Source: Symsagittifera roscoffensis
Taxonomy: Eukaryota > Xenacoelomorpha > Acoela > Convolutidae
Direction of reading: 5' to 3'
Length of the DNA: 60,000 bases
Assembly (NCBI RefSeq): GCF_963678635.1
Contig: NC_087070.1
Coordinates: 35,717,109-35,777,108 of the forward strand
Shown: in pieces, positions 42,189-51,131 of the stretch
Layout of the letters: every line of letters begins with the position of its first letter
How positions within the stretch are numbered: position 1 is the first letter of the stretch
The notes under the pieces: model-generated
The model's database searches: none
The model's input: only the letters and a program-made list of their open reading frames with translations
What the model was told of the DNA's origin: nothing
Translations under genes and position numbers: made by a program

Positions 42189-43028
42189 CAAGACAAGAGA
42201 AAGTGCCCCACCTCTCGTGAAGCAGATCTGGGAATTTCTTGAGGAACAATTGGGGAAGCCGAGAGCAGGGAGATGACGGTGGCTAGGTTTGTCACGGCAG
42301 CTAACGAGATCACCATTGGAGGATTCTGGAGGGAACATGCTAGAACCAAAAGGTGAGCTGAGGACGAGGAGAAATCACGAGATACTGGATTTCTTGAGTC
42401 CTTGTTGGGAGAAGAAATACATGGCTGGGGTGTTTTGTGCGAAAGAGGCCATTTTCGGGGCCTTTGTACAAGAACTCTTGAACATGCCCATAGGCTTCTT
42501 GCTAGCCCTATACTTAGTTTACCCGAGATACCTGTTTAACATGGGTCCAACGTACATGTTCAGTCGGGGTGTAGAGACACTTCGGATTGATGGATATCTG
42601 GCACTGGTGCACCTGACTCATGGCGAATTGGTTTCATTCCATCGGCTGATGAAATATGGAGAACCCCTGTCGATGGGAAAAACCCACTCGAGTATAGACA
42701 CTTATTCGTACAAGTGCGCGGCGGGACTGAAGACGTTGTGGTGGAGTATCTTCTGATGCAAAACCGACACATGACCGGTGAGGAGAAGAACCCGGAGACG
42801 AGAGTGGAATGGGGGGAGGCGAATGGTGGTATCCCTCTACTGACCGATCTATGCCTGGCGATGAGGTCTGACCCAGTAGGAATGATCAGGGGACTAGAGG
42901 AAGTCGTGACTTGTATCTACGGACCAGCGGTGACATACGCCTTTCTGGACCCTCTAGTGGCTGCATACCGCCATTCAGTAGTGCACGTGAGCTTAATAAG
43001 CGTGTTGGATGGGGCGGCGCTGAACTGA
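42189..43028 (+). pseudogene. ORFa C-terminal half, part 1 (copy E)
   Basis: Pieces 42,289-42,756 and 42,714-43,028, plus a short out-of-frame stretch before. Conserved with copy D: EAIFGAFVQELLNMPI, FSRGVETLRIDGYLALVHL, VEYLLMQNRHMTGEE, GGIPLLTDLCLAMRSDPVG, IYGPAVTYAF. TGA at 43,026-43,028 sits where copy D has Trp (ALNW). There are several hydrophobic helices (LLALYLVYPRYLF) but no clear membrane topology. The product is unrecognised. Confidence 0.6.
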
Positions 43029-44381
43029 TGTCAACAAGAGGTGCTCAGGGCGCGGATGAGTAATACAGTGCTCTTCGAGAAGGTGAAAGATCCCGAGTTG
43101 GTGGTATTCATTTTCTGGGGGCAACTGCAGTGCAGGATGGGGGGAAAACGTGAAGGCCCATCGAGACGTATCCCAAGTTTTGGAACCTGAATCCCCTGAC
43201 GGCGAACGGACAAGAGATCCTGAGAATCCCGGTGTGGAAAAAGAGTTTGAGTTGGTAAAAAAGGAGCTGGAGGCGACACTAGAGAAATTCCTGAGCTTGC
43301 AACAGTCAGGAGAATGACCCTGGGGATGAATAGCCCCCTGGTAGTACCGTCCCTGTTCGCGAGAGCTACGGTAGAGAGATAGCAAGTGGAGTTCACCGAT
43401 GGCTGGGACCCCTTGTTCATTGGTTATACGGTGGCGGTCTATTTCCACACCTGCGATATCAAGAAAAACTCATGGACGATTCAAGCCAAGAAAATGAGAG
43501 GCTCAATGCCTCCAAAATTCGAGGTGCGGAAAATCTTGAGAACGCTTGATCGGGCGAGCTTGGAGAACGAATTACCGATATGGGATGATGGCAGGATGAT
43601 CGTGGAAGAGGGACACATCGCGCTGAAGGACGAGATGAAGTTTGCCACAAGGAAGTATTGGGCACCTTACGGATTGGAACAGGTGGAAATGAGGCAAGAA
43701 GGGAGAGAGCTGGATGCGGCAAGCTCGTTATATGTAGCTCTGACGGAATATGAAAAGCAAGACCCCGCGACACCCTCACCCCTGTCGGTGGGCACTCCTG
43801 GGGACAAGAGAAGTGGCCCCGTAGAGGACCGATTTAGGAAGATACTCGAGAGAAGGCAAGCTGAGTCGGGAGAAGAGAGCATGGACGAAACTCTCAGTCA
43901 AACGGGGGAGGAAATGGAAGTGGGGAATACACCTGAGCCGAAACCAGCAGAGGTGGATTTCACCGCCCAGGAGCTACTGCGGGCCTTGAGCGGAGACGAT
44001 TGGGCGGACAGTGCCACGCCACCACTGACCTCATCCCCTCGTAAGAACCTGGAACTACCACTGACAAGCAAGACTTCCAACTTGGTGACGATACTCTTGA
44101 GTGCTGAAGAGAGGCAAAAGAATACGTTTGAGGGGAACAAGGATATGTTTCTGGGGACTCTGGATGAGAAGGCTTGGCGGGATTTCTTGAGTGAATTTGA
44201 TCAGGAGACGAAGAGCGAGACCACGCTGGATAACTTCAAGGGAGAACTGTGGAACACGGTGGTCAAGTTTGGGGAACCAGTGTTGATGGCCACCGGACTG
44301 GATGAAAAAGCTAGAAAGGAGTTGCTGAGCCAGATGGTCAAGTTGAGGGAGACGCGACAGAAGACCAAAGATGATGAATGA
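43029..44381 (+). CDS. ORFa C-terminal half, part 2 (copy E)
   Basis: 43,029-43,385 is frame-broken but carries EVLRARMSNTVLFEKVKDPE, matching copy D. The open frame 43,386-44,381 starts around WDPLFIGYTVAVYFHTCDI and includes LDAASSLYVALTEYEKQDP and an acidic Ser/Pro-rich linker (GEESMDETLSQTGEEMEV). It ends with NKDMFLGTLDEKAWRDFL, LWNTVVKFGEPVLMATGLD and ARKELLSQM, which match copy D 53,504-53,953. It ends at 44,381 with DDE. Function unknown. Confidence 0.6.
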
Positions 44382-44461
44382 AAGACGGCTCTACTCTGAA
44401 GAAAAAGACTGATGATAAAATAATTAAAATTAAAGGGTAGGATAAGATTAAGACTAGTAAT

Positions 44462-45127
44462 ATGATTAAGAGTACTAATATCCTTACGGCTCGAGCAGGG
44501 GGGAGGCACGAGTTGGAAGGTTCGGACCGGGGCAGAGAGATCGAATCTGTGATGATAGTGACGACACCCCCAAGCGAAGGTATGAAGTCTCGAAAGAGGA
44601 AGCGGGAGATGGGGGAGTTGAGCAGCCCGTCGGTGGATGCTGTTTCGGAGAAGAACTTGAGGGAGACTGCCCCCATGATCTTAGCGCGGTGGAAGACGGC
44701 TACCTACAAGAGTAGCTCCGAACCAAGGAGGCTAACCGAAATAGTGAAAGAGATAGAGGTATCGACAAGTCTGGTAACGGAGGAGGACTTCAAACCTCAG
44801 AAGGCAGGCTCGAAAAAGGATTCGACGAGTGGACAAACCTGGGAAGTGGATGTGTGCAGAGAATGAATCTCGAGCGAACATCAAGCTGTTGGCAAACAAG
44901 TGTCCAACGACCCTCTAGAGAAAAGTGCGACGAGGAATACGGCTCGACCTTGGTGGGTGGCCCTAGAGACGATGAAGGAATTGGAGGACTTTCTGAAGAA
45001 GCTTGATCAAGGGGTGTCCCGCAAGCGTCGCAATTGGGCTAATCAACAGAAAGCCGAAGTCAACAAGCTGGAATTGGGAAGTCAGCTAAAGCGAACTTGG
45101 CAGAGCCTGTTGCGCGATTTTTTTTAA
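44462..45127 (+). pseudogene. ORFb N-terminal region (copy E)
   Basis: ATG at 44,462 begins the piece to 44,866, with a basic KSRKRKREMG stretch (possible nuclear localisation signal) and APMILARWKTATYKSSSEPR, matching copy D 53,492-52,818 (AKRKRVEEVMD, PPILMAGIKSTGYKSKKSD). The piece 44,900-45,127 (WVALETMKELEDFLKKLDQG) continues in another frame. This starts a second gene after ORFa, separated by 80 bp. Not recognised. Confidence 0.6.
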
Positions 45128-45133
45128 GAGAAG

Positions 45134-45943
45134 ATGAGAACACCTTCATCAGCATTGCCTCTGATGGCGAATCCTTTCGTCAGAACCGCGGGACAACTGA
45201 TGTTCGCGTGGGGCCAAGTGGGAATAGAGTTGGAAGTCTTGACTTCATGTGACAAATTGAAGTTAGGCAATAAAAACCTGGAGGTCTATCAGATGCTGGT
45301 ACAACACGTCGCGAGGGACAACTCCGGTCTGAGCATGGCGAGAAGAAAAGATGCCACTTGTTTCTTGAGGTGGATAATGTCCGTAATGAACAATAGCACC
45401 GTCCAAGCGTGTCATCAGAAGGCCAAGGGGAGCAAAACCATGGAGAGAAGAATCTCCACCGTCATACTGAACGTGTACCAGAGTACAGGAATCGAGAAAG
45501 AGGATGACTCGAGGCAATCCCTAAAGAATCATAGAAAACTTGATGAGATACGAAGATTCCACAACAAGAAATTTGAAGAGGGGCATGATGTGCATCGCAA
45601 CTTAGCCTGTGCTGAAGGTTACGCGAGACCCAATAAAAAGGGAGAGTATCAATACGTGTCTGGAGAGATGGGAATAGCGTATAATCCTTTTTTGAATTCA
45701 GAAGCCGCGAGCGCTTACAGGAATCATGAGGTGGCGGAGCTCTTGAAATTTTGGACGGAGAAGAGAGTCGTGATCGATCCAATGGAAAAGGAGAAACCGA
45801 GCCTGGGCCTGCTACTTGAGGCGACGCCAAAAGTGATAAGCGTGCCGCGCTCGTGCAAAAGAGTAGAATTGAGAATCGGAAAGGGAAATGGCATGATGAC
45901 TACGAATTTGGGAACGGTTTGGAAATTGCTGAGACCTTCATGA
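45134..45943 (+). CDS. ORFb central part 1 (copy E)
   Basis: Open frame with ANPFVRTAGQLMFAWGQVG, RRKDATCFLRWIMSV, IRRFHNKKFEEGH and YQYVSGEMGIAYNPFL, each matched in copy D (RTELQLRFA, KRKDALCFIRFMM, IRRFSNKELRL, YSYVSGIIGIAYNPFL). It ends in TGA at 45,941-45,943, where copy D has Trp (PSWCPS). The next ORF is in the same frame, so this is one protein with a nonsense codon. Helical, no family recognised. Confidence 0.65.
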   Translation: MRTPSSALPLMANPFVRTAGQLMFAWGQVGIELEVLTSCDKLKLGNKNLEVYQMLVQHVARDNSGLSMARRKDATCFLRWIMSVMNNSTVQACHQKAKGSKTMERRISTVILNVYQSTGIEKEDDSRQSLKNHRKLDEIRRFHNKKFEEGHDVHRNLACAEGYARPNKKGEYQYVSGEMGIAYNPFLNSEAASAYRNHEVAELLKFWTEKRVVIDPMEKEKPSLGLLLEATPKVISVPRSCKRVELRIGKGNGMMTTNLGTVWKLLRPS

Positions 45944-47236
45944 TGTTCCCATCCCCATGCGAGCTTGATTGAAGAAGTCACGGAACGAGTAAGGCTAACA
46001 CCGACAAAAGATGAGGATCTGGGAACGTTGGACGTGATACACAAATTAATCCTACCACAGAGTAAAGAGTCGGGCGGAACAACGAGTAAGCTGGGATCAG
46101 TAAAGACGTTGGAACCTGGTAGCTGTCTTGACTTGACGTGCGGAGGCGGAGGGCACACCTATTATGGACGATCATGTGTCAGAATACAATCTTTTCAGGG
46201 AGAAGACCTAGTCACATGGTTTGGTGATATAACAGAAAGAGAGAAGAGCGAGGTGCAGATAATGTCTGAGTGTTATACGAACACCACAGTGAATATAGCA
46301 ACGGTGCTGGGGTTCTTCTCTAGAATGTGTAGTCTGCAATCACTTGAGATGTTGGAGTCTGAACACTATTTGGTGACGGCGTTGAGCGTGGAGTCGTGGC
46401 CAGGGGCGTTGCAAACCACCCAGAAACATATCAGAGGATGGAAGATTGGTCTAGAGGCGGAGATGGGATTTCCAGTGAGCGAAGCTTATGGCCTGCCGGT
46501 AAATGCAAAGTCTTTGGTGGGATCAGTAGTGGCCAACGTATGTGGGAGCCATTATCCATTGCACATGGCAATAGTGGAGGTATCCAGCCAAAGGATACTA
46601 GTGGATAAGGCCTTCTCGGTACCCAAGTGCGTACGGCTGGCTCGAAAGTCGCATCATTCACACAGACTCTTGAGGATGATCCTGGGAACGGTGCTGAGGG
46701 CACAAAGAGATGACTTGAGTGAAATCTGGGGAGAAGAACTCTTGAGCTTAGGAGACGAAAATAGGAGTAATTTTGAGAGACAGATTGCCACCGGGAAGCC
46801 GATGGGTAATGTCCCAGCGCCGGAGGAAGAGGATGTCGTGCACGAGAAGGTGATGGAACTGGAGCCTCTGCTGGAAGCCTCGGGGGAAAGCAATCTCCGA
46901 AGCATAGAAATTACACATGGGGATTGCCCATGCCACTGGTTGGCACAGACAGTGTGGTGCCCGGAGCATACAAACCATTGCTTAGTGTGGGATGTAGAGC
47001 AAATTCGGTCAATCGGGTTACCCGATCATCAGCAGAAGGTGACCATCTTGGTAGTAAGTACGATGTTGGCGTTAAGATGGATCGAAGAGAATATAGCGAA
47101 GTATAGGGAGTCGAAGACACCTACGGCGGAATCGATACACGATTTGAGATTGTATGCAAGGTATTCGCCATGCCAATGGAAGTCAGGTAGGTATGGAGCC
47201 GCATTAGGTTCTTTCCGTGGTTTCGAGCGACGTTGA
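45944..47236 (+). CDS. ORFb central part 2 (copy E)
   Basis: Same frame as the preceding ORF after its TGA. It carries LTCGGGGHTYYGRSCVRI, VNIATVLGFFSRMCSLQSL, WPGALQTTQKHIRGWKIGLE, DKAFSVPKCVRLARKS, CPCHWLAQTVWCPEHTNHC (Cys/His-rich, perhaps metal-binding) and VTILVVSTMLALRWIEENI. Copy D matches throughout (51,132-52,100 and 50,796-51,110). The Cys/His-rich block is less Cys-rich in D (CHCLLQTWWYPKRSN), which argues against an essential metal site. Confidence 0.65.
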   Translation, partial: CSHPHASLIEEVTERVRLTPTKDEDLGTLDVIHKLILPQSKESGGTTSKLGSVKTLEPGSCLDLTCGGGGHTYYGRSCVRIQSFQGEDLVTWFGDITEREKSEVQIMSECYTNTTVNIATVLGFFSRMCSLQSLEMLESEHYLVTALSVESWPGALQTTQKHIRGWKIGLEAEMGFPVSEAYGLPVNAKSLVGSVVANVCGSHYPLHMAIVEVSSQRILVDKAFSVPKCVRLARKSHHSHRLLRMILGTVLRAQRDDLSEIWGEELLSLGDENRSNFERQIATGKPMGNVPAPEEEDVVHEKVMELEPLLEASGESNLRSIEITHGDCPCHWLAQTVWCPEHTNHCLVWDVEQIRSIGLPDHQQKVTILVVSTMLALRWIEENIAKYRESKTPTAESIHDLRLYARYSPCQWKSGRYGAALGSFRGFERR

Positions 47237-47681
47237 CATCTTGGTTGTACATAGCGACGAAGGATCACATGAAGAAAGACCAGAAGGAATATCGACAGTC
47301 CCTGGCAGAGATAGGCCCGGAAGCCTTCAAGAGATCTCTGCTGGCCCATCGAAATGCGATCACAACAGGTTGGAAAAGAGTCGGTAGGGTGTCTAGAGAT
47401 ATTACCAAATCAAGAGAGTCGATACTGGAGGAAGACTTGGCGAAGAACGTGAGCTTGAGCCTGCACAATTCCTTTTGCATGAACAGGGAATTGAAAACGA
47501 AAGGCTTACGAGTCAGGCAACGAGGTTACAGGAGCAGAAAGAGTGGATGCGATCCTTCGAACAATTGAGAGCATGGGAAGAAATTGTGATCAGCTCTGAT
47601 AATGAGGAGGCGCTACTAAAGCAGATCACGGTGTCAAATTCATCAGGTCCTAGCTTTTCGAAGGCTAGGAATACGAAGTGA
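47233..47681 (+). pseudogene. ORFb C-terminus (copy E)
   Basis: The piece 47,233-47,568 (KDHMKKDQKEYRQSLAEIG, LLAHRNAITTGWKRVGR, LSLHNSFCMNREL) matches copy D 50,407-50,691 (VTHRNAVTTAVKRVSR, LCLHNSFCRNRES). It then continues in a second frame (47,475-47,681) with a short coiled coil, ERLTSQATRLQEQKEWMRSF. One frame change near 47,490 is needed. Function unknown. Confidence 0.6.
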
Positions 47682-48079
47682 GCAGGGAGCTCAATGTGGG
47701 TTTCTTGAGTCTTGAGAGGGAAAGGAAGGGGCTCGAGTGTGAACTCGGATAAAATCCGAGGACACGGAGAAGAAATTTTAACGAAACAAAGTATTGTTAT
47801 TAATATGCTATAGTTATTATACGTTAAAATGTTGCATGACAATTTCCTGATCGGATAGGACAGAAGAAATTTGAATCACAAGCTTTAAAAGCGGATATTT
47901 AAGGTGCAGGTATATGAAAATTTTAATTGCTGTTCAGCGATAGTGTGACATTTTTATATTGTGGTGAATTTTGGGGTGTAGATAAACTTAAGTCTGCTGC
48001 AAACTTCTGTAAATGACCACTGGCACTGTATCTTGAGCAACACTCGGTATTCTGGGGACTCACTGGCAGGCGGCAACAC
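47682..48079. other. Non-coding stretch between ORFb and ORFc (copy E)
   Basis: No supported gene. AT-rich, with a short G-rich segment near 47,715-47,745. Confidence 0.5.
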
Positions 48080-48417
48080 GTGATGAGGACATCGATATTG
48101 AGTCCGGGGAGTATGTGCCAGTCGGTCATATTTGGAAGTTTGACCTTGAGGAATACGAACTACGTAGTTTTGGGAGGAAGTTTAATTTTTCAAAATTTCG
48201 AATGGAGCCTGTCATGCTCAATTTTCTCGCGAAAACTGAAAATCTCAAAAATAGAAGATCAGAACATCCAATTTACAATCGCGGGAAAGTACTTAAAAAA
48301 GCAGCGGGAAACTTCTATTCGCAATTTCCAGATACAATAGAACCGCGAGTAGAGCCGTCTTATCCTGAAATAGGAGAAGAAACGATTGCGAAAGAAGAAT
48401 ACATTTATTCGAGCTGA
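48080..48417 (+). CDS. ORFc, small conserved last ORF (copy E)
   Basis: The frame includes DEDIDIESGEYVPVGHIWKF, LRSFGRKFNFSKFRMEPVML, RGKVLKKAAGNFYSQFP and ends EEYIYSS at TGA 48,415-48,417. The start is uncertain; ATG at 48,080-48,082 is in a neighbouring frame, so an upstream start or splice is possible. A nucleotide-level relative lies at 9,975-10,264. A diverged minus-strand relative (NEDIDRTVRGVYDIRPEWTK) lies at about 49,300-49,640. Always next to the LTR. It might be an envelope-position or accessory protein; no signal peptide or membrane segment is visible. Confidence 0.55.
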
Positions 48418-48456
48418 ACTAGAGTGAACCCTCAGTGGAAAGGTGGACAGCTGGAG

Positions 48457-48603
48457 TGTCCCAATGGTTCAGACCAAAACTTCAATTCTTGAATCCAAAC
48501 TTATTTCCTTTATTGAAATTAATTAGTATAAAACTTCTCAAGTTATCATACTTAATTCTCGAAATTAATTAGTATAAAACTTCTCTAGTTATCATACTTA
48601 ATT
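48457..48603 (+). repeat. 3' LTR start of copy E, truncated
   Basis: Begins TGTCCCAATGGTTCAG after the same purine-rich tract as at 10,304 and matches that LTR for about 120 bp. It then carries a 46-bp tandem duplication (units from 48,515 and 48,561) and stops at 48,603, where the minus-strand LTR of copy D ends. No polyadenylation signal remains. Confidence 0.65.
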
Positions 48604-49020
48604 TGTAACATTCGCCCGGAAGATACATATCGACGGAAAATAAAACTAAGTCCTAAGACGACTGGCTAACGTCTAAACAGAGCTTTACATGTTTTTAACC
48701 GTCTCTACCAAGCCAGTACTTTCGGTGGTCTTTCTAACATCGGGTGGACAAAAACGTTACTGTTTCCGACTTCGATCAGAACGCTCTAATTGACTTAATT
48801 ACATGCAGAAGTAGTGAGCTCATGGCTGGGTCTCAGTATCCCCAGACCACGAGGTCACTCCTAAAATCAGGGCTACTACTACTTATTGAATTATTATTGT
48901 TTTTGTTCAGTAGATAAAAATCATCATCTCCATCGAAGATGGATCGACCCATTCCCCCAACTCTTAGCTTCTCATCCTAGCAAAATGAATTCAGATGTTA
49001 ATTAAATTCAACTCAGGACA
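48604..49020 (-). repeat. 3' LTR of copy D
   Basis: On the minus strand it ends TGTTACA at 48,604, as do the other two LTRs, and shares with 7,582-7,940 the GGGGATACTGAGACCCAGC-type block and the ATCCATC hairpin (48,930-48,944). The start is placed near 49,020-49,025 (TGTCCTGAG or TGTCATG on the minus strand). It lies directly after the ORFc remnant of copy D. Confidence 0.6.
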
Positions 49021-49163
49021 TGACAGGGAAGCTAAAAGTTTATATAATTTAATAAAAGTTCCAGTCCCGAGAACCCTCCGGATTCCTGAATCCGGGGAAA
49101 TAAGGCCCTTATTCTCCTTCCGGAAGGCTGGTTTTCCACCCTTCACCGTTTTTTGCCACGGCC

Positions 49164-49195
49164 TTGCAACTATTGTAGCGACACAATAGTTGCAA
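49164..49195. other. Perfect 13-bp inverted repeat (hairpin)
   Basis: TTGCAACTATTGT, six-base spacer AGCGAC, then ACAATAGTTGCAA. Lies in the 3' part of copy D between ORFc remnant and LTR. No counterpart was seen in copy E. Confidence 0.9.
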
Positions 49196-49249
49196 CTCGG
49201 AGCGGTCTCTGCTACTTCTGCAATTCGTTGTTGTTTTTCAAGCACAAAT

Positions 49250-49650
49250 CTCGTTGTTCACGCTATCGCAACTAATGTTGGTGTGTTTTTCTTCCGGTTT
49301 TCTGCCAAAATATCCGTTTCTGACGTTTCTCAGAAATATGACGTCATACTTCGAAAATTTAAAAGTTTGAAATACCAGAATATTCTAGTCTTCACCGTTT
49401 GGCCAATCGATCCAATAACGCTCTTATTCCTTCAAAATTGCCAATTCGGAAGGTTCGCTGCTAAAAACTCGAATCTGCTGGATCTGCATTTTAGTCCATT
49501 CTGGTCGAATGTCATATACTCCCCGGACAGTCCGGTCAATATCCTCATTGAATCTCGCAATTTTCGTAAAATAGGTACAGTGTCATCGAACAGAATTTAC
49601 AAAACGCACGAAATTACTTTTATCCACGTCATATCGACTCACTGCAGAAT
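49250..49650 (-). pseudogene. ORFc remnant (copy D)
   Basis: Minus-strand reading gives NEDIDRTVRGVYDIRPEWTK and VFSSEPSELAILKE followed by stops. It aligns by position and a few residues (EDID, GxY, W-K) with ORFc of copy E at 48,080-48,200. It lies just upstream of the copy D LTR, as in copy E. Weak similarity; supported mainly by synteny. Confidence 0.45.
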
Positions 49651-50400
49651 ATAAATGGCATCAAACTACATCACTATAGCCTTCAAATTCTTTTCATTAA
49701 TCTGCGCATTGAGGATATGACCTAAGATAAAAACATGTTTTCCGACTTCCAATGTCAATGTCCTGATTAAAAAAATTTTTCTCCTAGATTTAAAAGATGC
49801 TGGTTTGCAGGACAGTCCTGCCAACCAACAAACTAAAATTATCCTACTATGCTCCTTCCATTCGGAAATCTTGCTTGTTATTGTCCTGAATATTAAAACT
49901 AAGAAACTCTGTGGTTAGAAAGAACTGTGGTTAGAATGAATATTAAAACTAAGAAACTCTGTGGTTAGAAAGAACACACTCCCTCTTCGAGAGATTACCC
50001 AAGCCTTTCATATCACCACAAAGTTATCAGTTCTCCTAGTTCATTAAAAACAGTCATGCAGGCTGGAATATTTGAATATACTCTTTACTCAAGCCTTTCT
50101 AAATAAATAGTAAGTAAGTGTCTCTAAAGCCACTTAACTAAAATCAAAATGCAAATTTATAAATGCAACAAATTCAAAACTCAACTAAATGTTTCAGTTT
50201 TCAATTACAACTTAGTTGCTTGGTTTCTCACTTGAGTTTTTTCACACACATAAAACAATTCTGAGTTTTAACTTCTTCTTCATCACTCCTTTGTTTTCGT
50301 CTTTTTTGTCGTTTAGAAGTTCTAAAACTTCTAAATTCTTCTAATTTCGTCTCTTTTTGCATCTTGTTCTTTCGACCATTCGTCAATGTTCCATCTCTTC
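49651..50400. other. Non-coding stretch between ORFb and ORFc (copy D)
   Basis: AT-rich and without supported genes. It contains a 39-bp direct repeat at 49,887-49,925 and 49,937-49,975 (TGAATATTAAAACTAAGAAA...). Confidence 0.6.
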
Positions 50401-50406
50401 CTCCTG

Positions 50407-51131
50407 TTATACTGACTCTGCACTTTCAGTTTCTGTGTCCTGCAACACGTCGTTAGCTATCCTGACGCTGGTGGAAGCAGTCCTCCAACACTTCTGCTCT
50501 TCTACCCTCTGTTTGCAACAAGGTAGGGGATCCACGTTAGATTCTCTGTTCCTGCAGAAGCTGTTGTGGAGACACAACGTCACATTTCTCTCCAAATCTT
50601 TCTTCAACATCTCTGCCTTCTCCTTTCCACTACGTTCACTTGTCCTGGAAACTCTTTTCACAGCGGTGGTCACTGCATTCCGATGAGTCACGAGAGCTCG
50701 CTTGAAAGCTCCTGCTCAGATGTCCAGCTGATATTCACTGTACACTCTGCCGTGCTTCGACATATGCTTTTTAGCATATTCGTACAACCATGCAGTCATG
50801 TTAGCTCTGAGCCATGTAATCTCTTCTTGTCCATATCTTCTTCACTTCCATCGGAATCTTTTAAACAACCTAATTTCCGCAACTGTTGTCTCGTTGGCGC
50901 CTCCTGTCTATTGTTTTCCTTTACATGAGCTTCCAGCCATCGTATCGCCATCATAACTCCCACTATCACTATTGTTACGGGCTGTGATGAGTCTGGTAAA
51001 CCCATGGAGAGCAGCTCTCCAGAGTCCCAGATCAACACCAGATTACTACGCTTGGGATACCACCAGGTCTGCAGCAAGCAGTGGCAGGGAAACTCGTCAT
51101 GTGTCAACATGATGCTCCTCCAATTACGTTT
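50407..51131 (-). pseudogene. ORFb C-terminal region (copy D)
   Basis: Pieces 50,796-51,110 (CHCLLQTWWYPKRSNLVLIW, VTIVIVGVMMAIRWLEAHVK) and 50,407-50,691 (VTHRNAVTTAVKRVSRTSE, LCLHNSFCRNRES). Both match copy E ORFb in the same order. At least two frame changes separate them from the body of ORFb. The sequence ends acidic (DTETESAESV). Confidence 0.65.

Noticed and set aside
38847-48450. ORFa-ORFc as a stand-alone Maverick/Polinton or virus-like insertion
   Set aside because: No DNA polymerase B, ATPase, capsid or inverted repeats seen; the block is linked to pol and LTRs in two copies.
48830-48870. Structured block GGGTCTCAGTATCCCCAGACC as a possible tRNA or SINE
   Set aside because: It can pair internally but lacks tRNA A/B boxes and CCA-type ends; it is part of the LTR-like segments.
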